From positions 19,229,962-19,293,961 of the forward strand of contig NC_067208.1 in assembly GCF_026262505.1 (NCBI RefSeq): a stretch of 64,000 nucleotides of DNA. The letters are read 5' to 3'. The notes beneath the pieces were generated by a model. The model was given only the letters and a program-made list of their open reading frames with translations, had not been told where the DNA came from and did no database searches. A program made the position numbers and the translations under genes. This DNA comes from Trichomonas vaginalis G3 (lineage: Eukaryota > Parabasalia > Trichomonadida > Trichomonadidae). Numbering within the stretch: the first letter of the stretch is position 1; each line of letters begins with the position of its first letter. Positions 1-9,145 of this stretch are shown piece after piece.

Positions 1-694
1 CATTGCAGCATGATTCAAAGCATCTGAAAACATCTTCTTCTTTTTCGTAATTCATAATCACCTGATTATTTGGTCCGATTTTCATCATGAATGGATTGAA
101 CTCTTTGCACATGTAAAACATAGATGGCATGCAATTACATGGAGAAATACGAATACTGCTTGCTTCATATGCTTTGTAATATCTTGAATTTTGGCGATTT
201 GTTATTCCTATATTTTTCAAATTAACTCCAAATCCCATTGTTACTATTAAGTCAAAAATATTCATGACATTTTTTGCATACTTCATTGATATTCTGCTAT
301 CAATGATAAATGGCAATTCTTCTTGATATGTGAATCCTTCTGGAGTTGGTCCGAATGCATCCATATTAATATTTGAAGTTAAAGACCCAACTATTAATAT
401 AAAATACAATGTTGCGACTCCTTTAAATTCGGCTATTTCGAATCCAATTTTATAACAAAAATCGGATACAGATCTATAATTTAATATATCTGGAAAGCTT
501 AATGATAATTGCGATAATTGCTTTGTTGCAGATTCAATATCAAGAGTTTTGATGCAATCCAAAATTGATTTCCAAAGATCATTCATATTGATATCATTTA
601 TGATTGAAATAGGTGCAATCATCATCATACTCTCTGCAATTGATTTTGTAAGCTGAATCAAAGGAAATTGTTTAATTTCTTCGAATTGGCAGCT
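1..694 (-). CDS. Continuation of the helicase-like frame past an in-frame TGA (partial, runs off left edge)
   Basis: On the minus strand this stretch is open in the same frame as the upstream helicase-like gene, separated from it only by the TGA at 695-697. I translated the segment by hand from both ends and saw no other stop in the parts checked. It reads as ordinary protein, for example QFEEIKQFPLIQLTKSIAES just after the TGA and KEFNPFMMKIGPNNQVIMNY near the left edge. It has no start codon context of its own at the TGA boundary. The simplest reading is that the gene originally continued to the left and acquired a premature TGA. Sequencing error is an alternative. No known domain was recognised in this segment. 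Confidence 0.5.
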
Positions 695-3600
695 TCATAC
701 AAGTGCCATAAACATTGATGATATAATAATTGGCCAGACATTACATGAAATGTTTAATGTATCCGTCGCAATTAAATCTGGTACATTCTGAGTAATATCT
801 CTCAAGTTCAAGCTAAACATGTTTGTTTTCCTAATTACCATCTTTGCTGGAATTGTAAGCATTTCAATTGCAGATTTTATCGATTCCAGCAAAGGAGATC
901 CATCAATATTTTGAAGATTTTCTAATATAATTGGAGAATAATAGGAAATTGTCATATTAGAAAATGCTTTTGGAAGAAAATCAACTAAATTGAATTGATT
1001 ATTATCCTTTTTAATAATTTGAGAAAAGGCATCAATTGATACTATTCTCCTTGCAATTTGAGTTGAAAGGAAGCCATTATAAACTGCAGTGTGGGAAATT
1101 ATAAATTTATTTTGATTGTCTGCACAAAAATTCCTATGGTCATCATAGTAAGGTTGATTAATTGGACAACCAAGAGAAAGATAAGAATTTCTGAATCCTC
1201 TTCCAATCCATTGTTCACAATCTCTGCTTGATGGTGCATTGTAAGACTGGTTTTGTGCCAACACAAAAGCAGGTCCTACATTAGATAAATCGACACCTTC
1301 ACCAAGTTTTGAAGTGCAAATAGCAATCAGTGGAAAACGTTTTACATCTCTGTTAGCAATATAATTATTCATATTGCTCTGGCTTGTCGTTTCACGTGTA
1401 ACAGAAATGATTCCATTTTTGATAGACAATTCGCAAACATTCCAAATATGATCGATTTCGAAGAAAGCTTTTAATAGATCAATGGTAATCGCATAAGCAA
1501 CAAAATCAACTTCATCAATACTCGTTATTAACTTAATCTTTACATAATCTTCTTTTGTAATACTGCATTTATCAATAATATGATTGATTGAATAAATTTT
1601 GTTTTGGGAAGCAATTGATGCGTATTTTGAAATAGTTTTTATTGGTTTTGAAGAAATTGCTGCAATTGTATCCAAAAAATCATCATTTGGAGGTGCTCTA
1701 ATTGAGTACGCATCATAATCAAATTTATTGTATTTTCCAAGAATGAGAATTATAATCCCAATTAAAATTAACATTCCAATATGAAGTTCTTTTTTCTGAA
1801 CAAAGATTAATGTAATTTTGTTGCTGATAGCAGGAGCTCGTCTAGTGAGAATACATATAATGGTTGAAATAAGGAATGTCCATGAATTCATTGATGGATT
1901 TTGCTTGAGATTCTTAATTGTTTTGGCAATATTCATATCAATCAAAAGCATTGAACACAAATGCATAATTGTATTCAGAACATGATCATTTGTATTTGAT
2001 GATTTCATTGCATATGATGCTCTAATAATACCATCATTAATACACCTTTCACAAAATAAAAAGTTTGATGTAGAATGAATTTGGGTGACTGACCTAAGAG
2101 TGGAACATGGAATCGATGATAATTTTCGTGTTCCCCAAATATTATCTGGAGAAATTTTAATTACCCTCGAAATCTTCTCAGCCATAATATTTTCAATTTT
2201 TTTGATTTTATTGATCAAAATGTTTTTTGTCAATTTTGCGTTTTCGTTGTTGGAATTGTTTGACAATTCTTCGATCTTTTTTAAAATCGATTCATATTCT
2301 CCAAAGGAAAAAATAGGACGCAGTAAAGGTTCAAGCATATTTGATTGGACATCTGCCTCATAATTTTTTTCACATTGTGAAAGCATGTCTGATCCAGTTC
2401 CAGATGCAAGTATTAATTTTGTGGATGGATTCACTCTCATGATTAAAATTGCAAGCGCAATTAATGCATAAGATGTTGAAAATCTCTGATTCATTGTTTG
2501 TATTAGAGTTTTCTTTTCATCATTCATCGTTGTAACTCTAAAAATGGTATCCCATTCATCGATCACAATATATTTGATTTTCTTAATTAACTCATGTGAA
2601 TTCCCTATCATTAAAGAATATGATAACGCAGAAACAACCATTTCATATGTGCCAACAATACAATCTGCAATATTCTTTCCTTGTGAGTTAAATCCATCAA
2701 ATATATTGCTGATTACATTTTTCTTGAAGAGTTTCTCGTCTTCAAAAAATGATTTAATTTCATTTTCAATCTGAGAATTATCTCCTATATGGAATTTTTC
2801 CATAATCTCTTTTATAATTTGTTGGATATCATGATTTCCTATTATATTATCGTATAGCCATTTACTGTCAACGATACTTTCTTTGAATGCATTTTTCCTA
2901 AATAGGAGATTTTGATGATAATCATTTTTGGACTCTTCTTTAATACCACCGTCAAGGCGTTTTATACGTATCCATTTTTCCTTGCCATACATGATCTTAC
3001 TAGCATTTGTTGCGATTTGAGCCGAAACCTGAACTAATGAAGTAGAAATAATTGTAATCCCTCTTTCTTCACCAATTTTAGAATCCAAATTTCTGAATCT
3101 TTCATGAACTGCAGGAAGAATTTCACATGCTGTTTTTCCAGAACCAGGTGGTGTTGTAAGGAAATATATTCTTGATTGATTATCAGTATCAAATTTAGAA
3201 CCAAATATTGCTGAATTCGCAAATGATAATTGTGTATCATTCGGAGGTTTTTTATAGAGTATATTGGTGATAAATTTCATGGTTTCAATCGGATCATTAA
3301 AATTTATTGGAATTGATGATAATCTTGCTTTAAATGTTTCCGTTAGATATTCACAAACTTTTGAAAGCAGATCAACGGAGTATGTTGTAATTTCTTTTTG
3401 AACACCTGATGATAAACTTTTCATAATTGCATTTTCTGCCTGATCAATCTTTTTCTGGGCTCCATGCAAGATAAATAAGCCTATTTTAGAAAATTTGACT
3501 GCGTTTGTTCCATCTATATTGGATATTATTCTTGAAATGTTATCGAGATTTCTATATGCAACTATATTATCCATATTATCAAAATATAATGCAATCGCCT

Positions 3601-4384
3601 TGTCATTCTTTGTTGCAACTTCAAGACTGTTGAAAGTAGATACAATATCGGCAATTGGGATTCCTAAGCTTGAAATAACTCCCATATTTATTAAATCATT
3701 AATGATTGGAATTTCCTGATACATCGATGATGCTATTCGCATTGGTCTGTTATCTTTAACATCACTATCATAGAAAATTGAGTATCTAATGAGTAATGAG
3801 TTGATCATTGTTGTTTCTTCATATGTTTGATATTTGTGTACATCTCCATCTGATATTATGTATTCATTTCCGAAAACAAAAGAATGAATTAATGCATAAA
3901 ATAAATTTGATTCTTTGTTAATTGCAATGTATGAGTTTGCTTTTTCTACAAAGCCACTTACAATTGATACTTTACCTTTAATTGTACAGAAAGCATGTAC
4001 AATATGAGCAGGTGAAACAATGACTTTATTATGAGATATCAAATCTTTTGATACCTTTGAAAGTATGCAATCAATTGCATCATGATCTCCTATTGATCCT
4101 AGAATTCTTATTGCAACATTCACTGAATTTTTTAATTGAAATGTATTTTTAGGACTAACTGAAATCGTAATGAAATCATTTGTTACTGCTGCAATTATCC
4201 CATTTCTTGCAATGGTTATTTCTTCGCTTTCAATTAGACCTTCAACTGATTTCATTATTGGATCGCCATATTCATTTGATTCTAACCATTCAGGATTTTT
4301 CTCTTCAAGAGTATCTTTTATAAATGAGTTTGATAATTCAATCTCTGATAAATGCACTCTTGGTATTATATTTTCTTCACTCAT
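695..4384 (-). CDS. Large SF2 helicase/ATPase-like protein
   Basis: This predicted 1229-residue protein carries superfamily 2 helicase or translocase landmarks. There is a Walker A (TPPGSGKT, residues about 411-418), a Walker B of the DExx type (VIDEWDT, about 606-612), a late motif GEGVDLSN (about 1025) and an arginine-finger motif QWIGRGFRN (about 1060). The first 400 residues match nothing I recognise. A very hydrophobic stretch (MLILIGIIILILG) lies between the two ATPase lobes. The DEWD box and the GEGVD/WIGRGFRN layout are somewhat reminiscent of SecA-type DEAD domains found in large trichomonad proteins, but this is only a resemblance. The ATG at 4382-4384 is the first in frame. The same frame stays open beyond the terminal TGA to the window edge, so the gene may be truncated. 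Substrate and role are unknown. Confidence 0.75.
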   Translation of the reverse strand: MSEENIIPRVHLSEIELSNSFIKDTLEEKNPEWLESNEYGDPIMKSVEGLIESEEITIARNGIIAAVTNDFITISVSPKNTFQLKNSVNVAIRILGSIGDHDAIDCILSKVSKDLISHNKVIVSPAHIVHAFCTIKGKVSIVSGFVEKANSYIAINKESNLFYALIHSFVFGNEYIISDGDVHKYQTYEETTMINSLLIRYSIFYDSDVKDNRPMRIASSMYQEIPIINDLINMGVISSLGIPIADIVSTFNSLEVATKNDKAIALYFDNMDNIVAYRNLDNISRIISNIDGTNAVKFSKIGLFILHGAQKKIDQAENAIMKSLSSGVQKEITTYSVDLLSKVCEYLTETFKARLSSIPINFNDPIETMKFITNILYKKPPNDTQLSFANSAIFGSKFDTDNQSRIYFLTTPPGSGKTACEILPAVHERFRNLDSKIGEERGITIISTSLVQVSAQIATNASKIMYGKEKWIRIKRLDGGIKEESKNDYHQNLLFRKNAFKESIVDSKWLYDNIIGNHDIQQIIKEIMEKFHIGDNSQIENEIKSFFEDEKLFKKNVISNIFDGFNSQGKNIADCIVGTYEMVVSALSYSLMIGNSHELIKKIKYIVIDEWDTIFRVTTMNDEKKTLIQTMNQRFSTSYALIALAILIMRVNPSTKLILASGTGSDMLSQCEKNYEADVQSNMLEPLLRPIFSFGEYESILKKIEELSNNSNNENAKLTKNILINKIKKIENIMAEKISRVIKISPDNIWGTRKLSSIPCSTLRSVTQIHSTSNFLFCERCINDGIIRASYAMKSSNTNDHVLNTIMHLCSMLLIDMNIAKTIKNLKQNPSMNSWTFLISTIICILTRRAPAISNKITLIFVQKKELHIGMLILIGIIILILGKYNKFDYDAYSIRAPPNDDFLDTIAAISSKPIKTISKYASIASQNKIYSINHIIDKCSITKEDYVKIKLITSIDEVDFVAYAITIDLLKAFFEIDHIWNVCELSIKNGIISVTRETTSQSNMNNYIANRDVKRFPLIAICTSKLGEGVDLSNVGPAFVLAQNQSYNAPSSRDCEQWIGRGFRNSYLSLGCPINQPYYDDHRNFCADNQNKFIISHTAVYNGFLSTQIARRIVSIDAFSQIIKKDNNQFNLVDFLPKAFSNMTISYYSPIILENLQNIDGSPLLESIKSAIEMLTIPAKMVIRKTNMFSLNLRDITQNVPDLIATDTLNISCNVWPIIISSMFMALV

Positions 4385-4442
4385 TTAGATTGTAATAGGG
4401 CTGTACAAAATCGAGAAAAACATTGCCGTGCGGTAATATAGG

Positions 4443-4497
4443 GTCAAAAAAATCGCGCCTCGGCGGCTCCGCCGCCTCGGCACTATTAAGTGCGCAT
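4443..4497. repeat. GC-rich hairpin cluster
   Basis: In otherwise AT-rich DNA this segment contains a GC-rich foldback (GGCGG, short loop, CCGCC) flanked by two direct copies of GCCTCGGC. A perfect GCACT-ATTA-AGTGC hairpin follows immediately. It sits just upstream of the helicase-like gene (start 4384). It could be an RNA structure, a recombination hot spot or the edge of a decayed element. Nothing assigns a function. Confidence 0.5.
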
Positions 4498-4510
4498 TAT
4501 ATTTAATATG

Positions 4511-4585
4511 TCCTTCTTTTTTCTTCTTCTTCTTTTACTTTCCTTCTTCCTCTCCTTCCTCTTCTTTCCTTCTCCTTCTCTTTTT
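4511..4585. repeat. Polypyrimidine tract
   Basis: About 75 bases are almost purely C and T on the plus strand, in runs such as CTTCTTCTT and CCTTCCTCT. A 14-base perfect palindrome, TCGAAGATCTTCGA, follows at 4595-4608. The tract is low-complexity and non-coding, and lies between the GC-rich hairpin and the hairpin array. Confidence 0.6.
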
Positions 4586-4620
4586 ACAACAAAGTCGAAG
4601 ATCTTCGAATTTGATTGTTG

Positions 4621-5375
4621 GAAAAGCATCTATTTCAGATAAAGGATGCCTTTCTCACAGTCAACATACGAGGGTCCTGGCTGAAACGTTCTCAAAAAGC
4701 CTGAGATGGTAATTCTCTGATCACACATAGCTGGGCAGGTAGTCATTGCTGACAATACCTGTCTTTATGCATGCACGCTTTCATGTATATGGGTTTACAC
4801 TATCAATTCGCAAAGTTGTTCCGAATTCTTCCAAAATGGAAGGACCCGAAACAACTTTGCTTGTTAACGATACAAACGCATTACTTTGCATTGATACTGT
4901 GCTGAGTTGTGTAGAAAGTTTGATTAGAGTTGTTTTGTTCTGGTATCTCTCATCTTCTGATGAGAGAAATCAAAGCAAAACAACTCTAATGAATTTGTTT
5001 TCACTCATTTGTATGTAGGTTTTTAGTTCGATTGGAGCTGCTTCATAATGAGATCTCTCATCAATTGATGAGGGAGATCATAACAAAGCAGCTCTAATGT
5101 ATATGCTCGTATTAACCGGGTTGTAATGCGTTGTAACGTCAGCTTGTAGTTCGTTTGGGGCCACTTCACATTGAGATGAGAAGAAATGATTAAAGGACTC
5201 TGAAAGGCTTTGGCCGTTGATGTTGTAATCGCATTACTTGGAACTAGCTGGATGCTAAGCTGTGTAGAATGTTCGATTAGAGCTGTTTTGATATGATTTT
5301 TCTCATCATAAGATTGGAGGAATCATAGCAAAACAACTCTAATGGGTTTACCATCATCTACTTGTATGTAGATGT
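4621..5375. repeat. Tandem array of long hairpins, roughly 115-bp period
   Basis: Five related foldback units begin near 4806, 4918, 5027, 5149 and 5272, spaced 109-123 bp. Each starts with a variant of GTTCGATTAGAGCTGTTTTG. Arms are: unit 1, 4810-4823 with 4847-4860 (one mismatch); unit 2, 4923-4937 with 4976-4990 (perfect 15 bp) plus an inner perfect 9-bp stem 4946-4954/4959-4967; unit 3, 5031-5043 with 5086-5098 (one G-T difference) plus an inner stem; unit 5, 5276-5290 with 5329-5343. Unit 4 (5149-5210) keeps only the left half. Smaller hairpins lie at 4621-4654, 4736-4761 and 5355-5374. No convincing ORF crosses the block. The repeated co-variation of arms suggests selection for folding, or repeated duplication of a foldback element. 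Confidence 0.7.
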
Positions 5376-5533
5376 TTGGGAAATTGTCTTGTTAATCGAT
5401 TTTCGAGATGACTTTCAAATGCTATAATCAAATGACAAACAAGTCTAAGATTTCTCGACAATACATCAAATCATGATGTTTGTAAGTGCGATGAGATTAG
5501 AGTTTTTGAAGGAATGACAAGAGAAGTAGGGAA

Positions 5534-5551
5534 GCTCGGCATTCGCCGAGC
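5534..5551. repeat. Short perfect GC-rich hairpin
   Basis: GCTCGGC, a 4-base loop ATTC, and GCCGAGC form a perfect 7-bp hairpin in AT-rich DNA about 160 bp past the end of the hairpin array. Its stem shares the CTCGGC motif with the GC-rich hairpin at 4443-4497. The two may therefore bracket one element. It could also act as a local transcript-folding element. Confidence 0.5.
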
Positions 5552-5764
5552 AAATTAAAAATTAACGTATGGATTAAATTTTAAGAGGAATTCAATTTTA
5601 ATTACGGGTTGTTCAAATATTGATTAATATAAATTTATTAATAAGAATAAACAATTTTTGTTTTTGAATTTATTCAATTTATAGCTTTACATATAGTTTC
5701 AAAATTGTACAACTATGATTATTTCAACAAAAAATATCTTACTTTTTCACTTCACTTTCACCCT

Positions 5765-6021
5765 CACTTTTTCCGTAATTCAAATTTCAACATTATGTAT
5801 TTTAATTCCTTATAGTATTTTTAACATAATTAATCAAATAATAATTGGAAGTTCTGAACTCACTTTTTCCGTAATTCAAAATCAAAAATATGAATAATAT
5901 ATCTATTTATTATATACTAATGCTATTTTCAACTAGAAGTGAGGTACGGTAATCTTACGGATTCCCGTAACTCAATTTTACGGAAAAAGTGCAGTAAACT
6001 ACTCAATTTACGGAAAAAGTG
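5765..6021. repeat. Direct and inverted copies of a 14-base motif
   Basis: The motif CACTTTTTCCGTAA occurs twice on the plus strand (5765-5778, 5861-5874) and twice on the minus strand (5978-5991, 6008-6021). Further ACGGTAA variants run on to about 6065. The arrangement gives two nested inverted pairs. It resembles the ends of a small non-autonomous element or a cluster of binding sites. No ORF is convincing here. Confidence 0.5.
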
Positions 6022-6245
6022 TCGTAAACTATTGATGTGGCGGTAAAATCACGGTAATTCACGGAAAGCTATATGCGAAAATTTGAAATTATACAAAATC
6101 GAGCGAAACACTTTTAAATAAGTTGTTCTCGTATTTCAAATACTATTCCCAGATTTATTGTCGTCAGAATATTTCCAAATTTTTGCCGATTTACAAAAAA
6201 TGATTTACAAAGCATATTTTTTAATCTAAAAAATTCCTAAAAAAA

Positions 6246-6286
6246 GGAACCGGTGTGCGGAAACCTCGGTAAATTACCGCGGTTCC
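6246..6286. repeat. Compound hairpin
   Basis: An outer stem GGAACC/GGTTCC (6246-6251 with 6281-6286) encloses an inner palindrome CGGTAA-A-TTACCG (6267-6279). The inner part repeats the CGGTAA core seen in the motif cluster just upstream. The rest of 6022-6818 is AT-rich and I see nothing else in it. Confidence 0.45.
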
Positions 6287-6818
6287 CGTTGGGACTGCCA
6301 TAGATTGTAACTTATTCTAAATATAATGAAGAAAAATGAAGTGACCAACAAGTTCTCAATACACTATATTCAATTATTAGATTGATTATCTGAAAAAAAT
6401 AATTGAAAATAATTTTATTCATCAAAATTAGCTGAACAGTCGTAAACGACTTTCATAATTATTTTAACATCATTGAATGTTTAATTGTATATTATCAAAT
6501 TCAATTATTCAATAATGGATTTTTTTGAGAAATTGATGTATATCGAAATACTCATTACTTCGTGTTTTTAGGTCTCAATTTCAATGAAAATGATTTGAAC
6601 TGATTAGTATATTTTATATCTCAAATTTTTGTTTTTATAGGAAATATCAGACAACTATCAAATCAGTTTTTTAAACAAAGGTATTATAAAAAATAGATAA
6701 TAAAGTTATCATTTTTTATGTTTTATAATGCATCATAAAGGTTCAAAAATTCAGTATCATTTAAGCAAATGAATATAATGAATATATCGCTTTTCGAAAA
6801 CTTTCATTTCGATGATTA

Positions 6819-7232
6819 TTAGATTATTTGAGTTATAAAGCTTGTTATTTCTAAATGATAATCATCGTAATGCAGTTTATCTGCAAATATGGGGATACCA
6901 AATTCATCTGTTTCAACATTTAGAAGTTGCATTTTTTCTACGCATTCTTTTTCATTATAAATTCCTAACTCTTCAAGTAGATTAATTAGATCGCTAAACT
7001 TAGCAAATCTTAGAGAAGAATGGAGTGAAGGTGATATCAGCTCTAGGTACATCGAAAATATGCCTAATGCGGATTTGCAGATTGAAAACGCAGTTGAAAC
7101 CGCAGAATGATAGTCATTTTTATCATTTATAGCATCTGTGAATAATTGTTGGATATTTTTATAACTATCTGGATCAAGAGCATTCTCTTTGACCTCTCTT
7201 ATTGCAAAGTCAAATAATTCCCTGTGTTCCAT
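6819..7232 (-). CDS. Hypothetical protein, 137 residues
   Basis: The frame can be extended upstream to a TTG, but the first ATG (7230-7232, MEHREL) is the sensible start for a eukaryote. The protein is predicted mostly alpha-helical, mildly acidic and has no signal peptide or membrane segment. I recognise no domain. Its codon texture is protein-like and it fills its frame, which argues for a real gene. The sequence around its start (7224-7265) is present again in inverted orientation at 7917-7958, so its 5' end has been copied. Confidence 0.5.
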   Translation of the reverse strand: MEHRELFDFAIREVKENALDPDSYKNIQQLFTDAINDKNDYHSAVSTAFSICKSALGIFSMYLELISPSLHSSLRFAKFSDLINLLEELGIYNEKECVEKMQLLNVETDEFGIPIFADKLHYDDYHLEITSFITQII

Positions 7233-7376
7233 ATTAAGTTCTGTCAAAATGTAAGCTATTCAATTCTATCGTCGGGGGAAGTATCACAAATCTATCAATT
7301 TTTTTGTAAAAGTATACAAAAACATATGGTGTTCAATTAGTTTATAATAATATAAATATTAAGATTATCCAAAATA

Positions 7377-7729
7377 AGAAAAACTAGGTTTTGAGAACAC
7401 TTTTGAGATGATAATCAAAATATTTTGATTGAAAAATAATATATTATTTATCAGATATAGAATGGATTTTTTCAAATTTAAAAATTCTGAAAAATAAACA
7501 GTTTTGTAAAGTAAAAAAAATGAACGAAAACTCGAGACCTCGTATTCCAAATGAATGGGTAAGATATATGTATGAAAAACTTGAAAGTAGTGAGTAAGGA
7601 TGTCAATTTGGAAGAAAAGTGAGAAAATTTTGATTGTGAACTCATCTCTAATATTTTGGCTCCTTAATATATTTGAATCATGATCTTTGAGAAGAGTTCT
7701 CAAAAGTATTCACAAAAGCTATTTTTCCT
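7377..7729. mobile_element. MITE-like element with imperfect terminal inverted repeats
   Basis: The left end (about 7377-7410, containing GGTTTTGAGAACACTTTTGA) is matched in inverted orientation by the right end (about 7694-7729, containing TCTCAAAAGTATTCACAAAAG), at roughly 80% identity by eye. No transposase is present. A related motif (AGTTTTGAGAGTACTTTT) occurs at 18027-18047, so this may be a dispersed non-autonomous family. A target-site duplication was not identified. Confidence 0.4.
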
Positions 7730-7916
7730 TGAAATTTAAAAATCCTGTTTATCATATATTACCGAATTCAATTCCCTACATATTTCAAAATATTCTATGA
7801 ACATTTCAATTTTTGAAAAAAACATATTTTTTCCAAATATATTTATTATCATATTTCTAATAATATTTCCTAAAGCATCACTTTTTACTTCCTCGACGAT
7901 TTTTTCCCTCTCAAAA

Positions 7917-7958
7917 AATTCAATAGCTTACATTTTGACAGAACTTAATATGAAACAC
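7917..7958 (+). repeat. Inverted copy of the 5' end of the 6819-7232 gene
   Basis: The segment containing TAGCTTACATTTTGACAGAA and then an ATG is nearly identical to the reverse complement of 7224-7265. It includes the upstream bases, the start codon and the second and third codons. Homology stops shortly after the ATG, and the frame that follows ends within about 17 codons. It is an orphan 5' end pointing right, with the MITE-like element between the two copies. Confidence 0.6.
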
Positions 7959-8904
7959 CTGAAAATAGATTTGTTCTCCCTAAAACACATGTAAAAAATG
8001 AAGTCATATTTCTGCATTCAAATTTGTGAGTGTATTTATTCTATAGCTACTTAACTTCTTTCTGAGTTTAGGTTCTTCAATATGAAAAATTTTGATACTA
8101 AAGAAAACTATACACTAAATGAGATATTTATAATGAAAATAAATATATGAATTTATAAAATCTTCCAGAAATGTTATGAATTCATATACAGTATCATAAA
8201 GATAGCAAAAAATACATTGTCATTTTGAAATTATGATACAAAGGTTCTATTATTGGATTTTATCTAGTTATTGTAAGAAATCAATTTTTTAATGTTTTAA
8301 TACAAAAACTCTTTCTACTAGGGAAAACAACAATAAGAAACAAGAGAAAATATCCACTAAGTTCAATCATTGAAGTTTAGAGAATCTTGAATTTTAAAAA
8401 TTTTTAAAGTTCGAATGCAAATAACAATCAAATTAATATTGTGTTTATAATACTATGATTTTATCAATGAAATAAAGAAGGTTTTATAAATTGCAATCAT
8501 TTCATTAGTTTGTGTACACATATAAAGCTAGATAGTACAATTCCACTATCAAAAGAGTAAGATAAAAGTGGAAATCCCCTTAATCAACTAACATTTATAA
8601 ATAAAAAATTGAATTTCAAAAATGAGGATTTTTACTTATTATGGAAACCGAATTCCCATTTAAAATAGCAATAAGTATTACATGAATTTAGGGCATATAG
8701 TTATGTGTGCGCATTATCATAAATTCTTTGGGCATTAACAATATCTTTGCTTAGCTATAAGGTGGTCATTAATAGCTTTAATGCATCAAAAACTTTATTG
8801 TGTGATCAAATAATACTACTAAAAAATATTAAAAAAAAAGGAAAATTAATTAATAATACAACTTTTTATTCATATTTTTAATATCTTAAATTGCTATATG
8901 TAAA

Positions 8905-9145
8905 TGCATTAGTGACTCACCCTTAGAAGCAACGCTTCAGATGTTTTCTATGATAACATAGATTCAGGTCAGCATAATTTATTGGATTTAGTGCCGTAAT
9001 GAACTGTTCAAAAGGCGGAGGCCCGAATGGTATTAAACCCAGTTCCCCTAAACTACCTTTCTCTAATACCGAATCCTTACTATGCCCGACACAGCATCTG
9101 ATATGCGATTTATTACGCCGAAATAATCCAATAAAAGACTATTAT
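8905..9145. ncRNA. Candidate structured RNA or foldback element
   Basis: A GC-richer island sits in very AT-rich DNA and has layered pairing. A perfect 11-bp closing stem (8978-8988 with 9125-9135) is followed inside by a 6-bp stem (8995-9000 with 9112-9117), a 7-bp hairpin GGTATTA/TAATACC (9029-9035, 9064-9070) and GCAT/ATGC (9094-9106). Just upstream are GAAGC-AAC-GCTTC (8926-8938) and CTATG-ATAA-CATAG (8948-8961). A closing stem around several internal hairpins is what a folded RNA of about 160-240 nt would show. I could not match conserved boxes of U snRNAs, RNase P, SRP or 5S RNA, so no identity or strand is claimed. A small transposon with 11-bp inverted ends is the alternative. Confidence 0.35.

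Noticed and set aside
695-697. Reassigned TGA codon or selenocysteine
   Set aside because: Other genes here use TGA or TAA as ordinary stops and no selenocysteine element was seen; truncation or error is simpler.
4621-5375. CRISPR array
   Set aside because: The period is about 115 bp, units are imperfect and internally paired, there are no uniform spacers, and the host is a eukaryote.
7365-7703. 112-codon minus-strand frame
   Set aside because: It coincides with the MITE-like element, is strongly AT-driven in composition and resembles no protein.
8905-9145. Known RNA such as RNase P, SRP, 5S or a U snRNA
   Set aside because: I looked for their conserved boxes on both strands and found no adequate match; left as unassigned.
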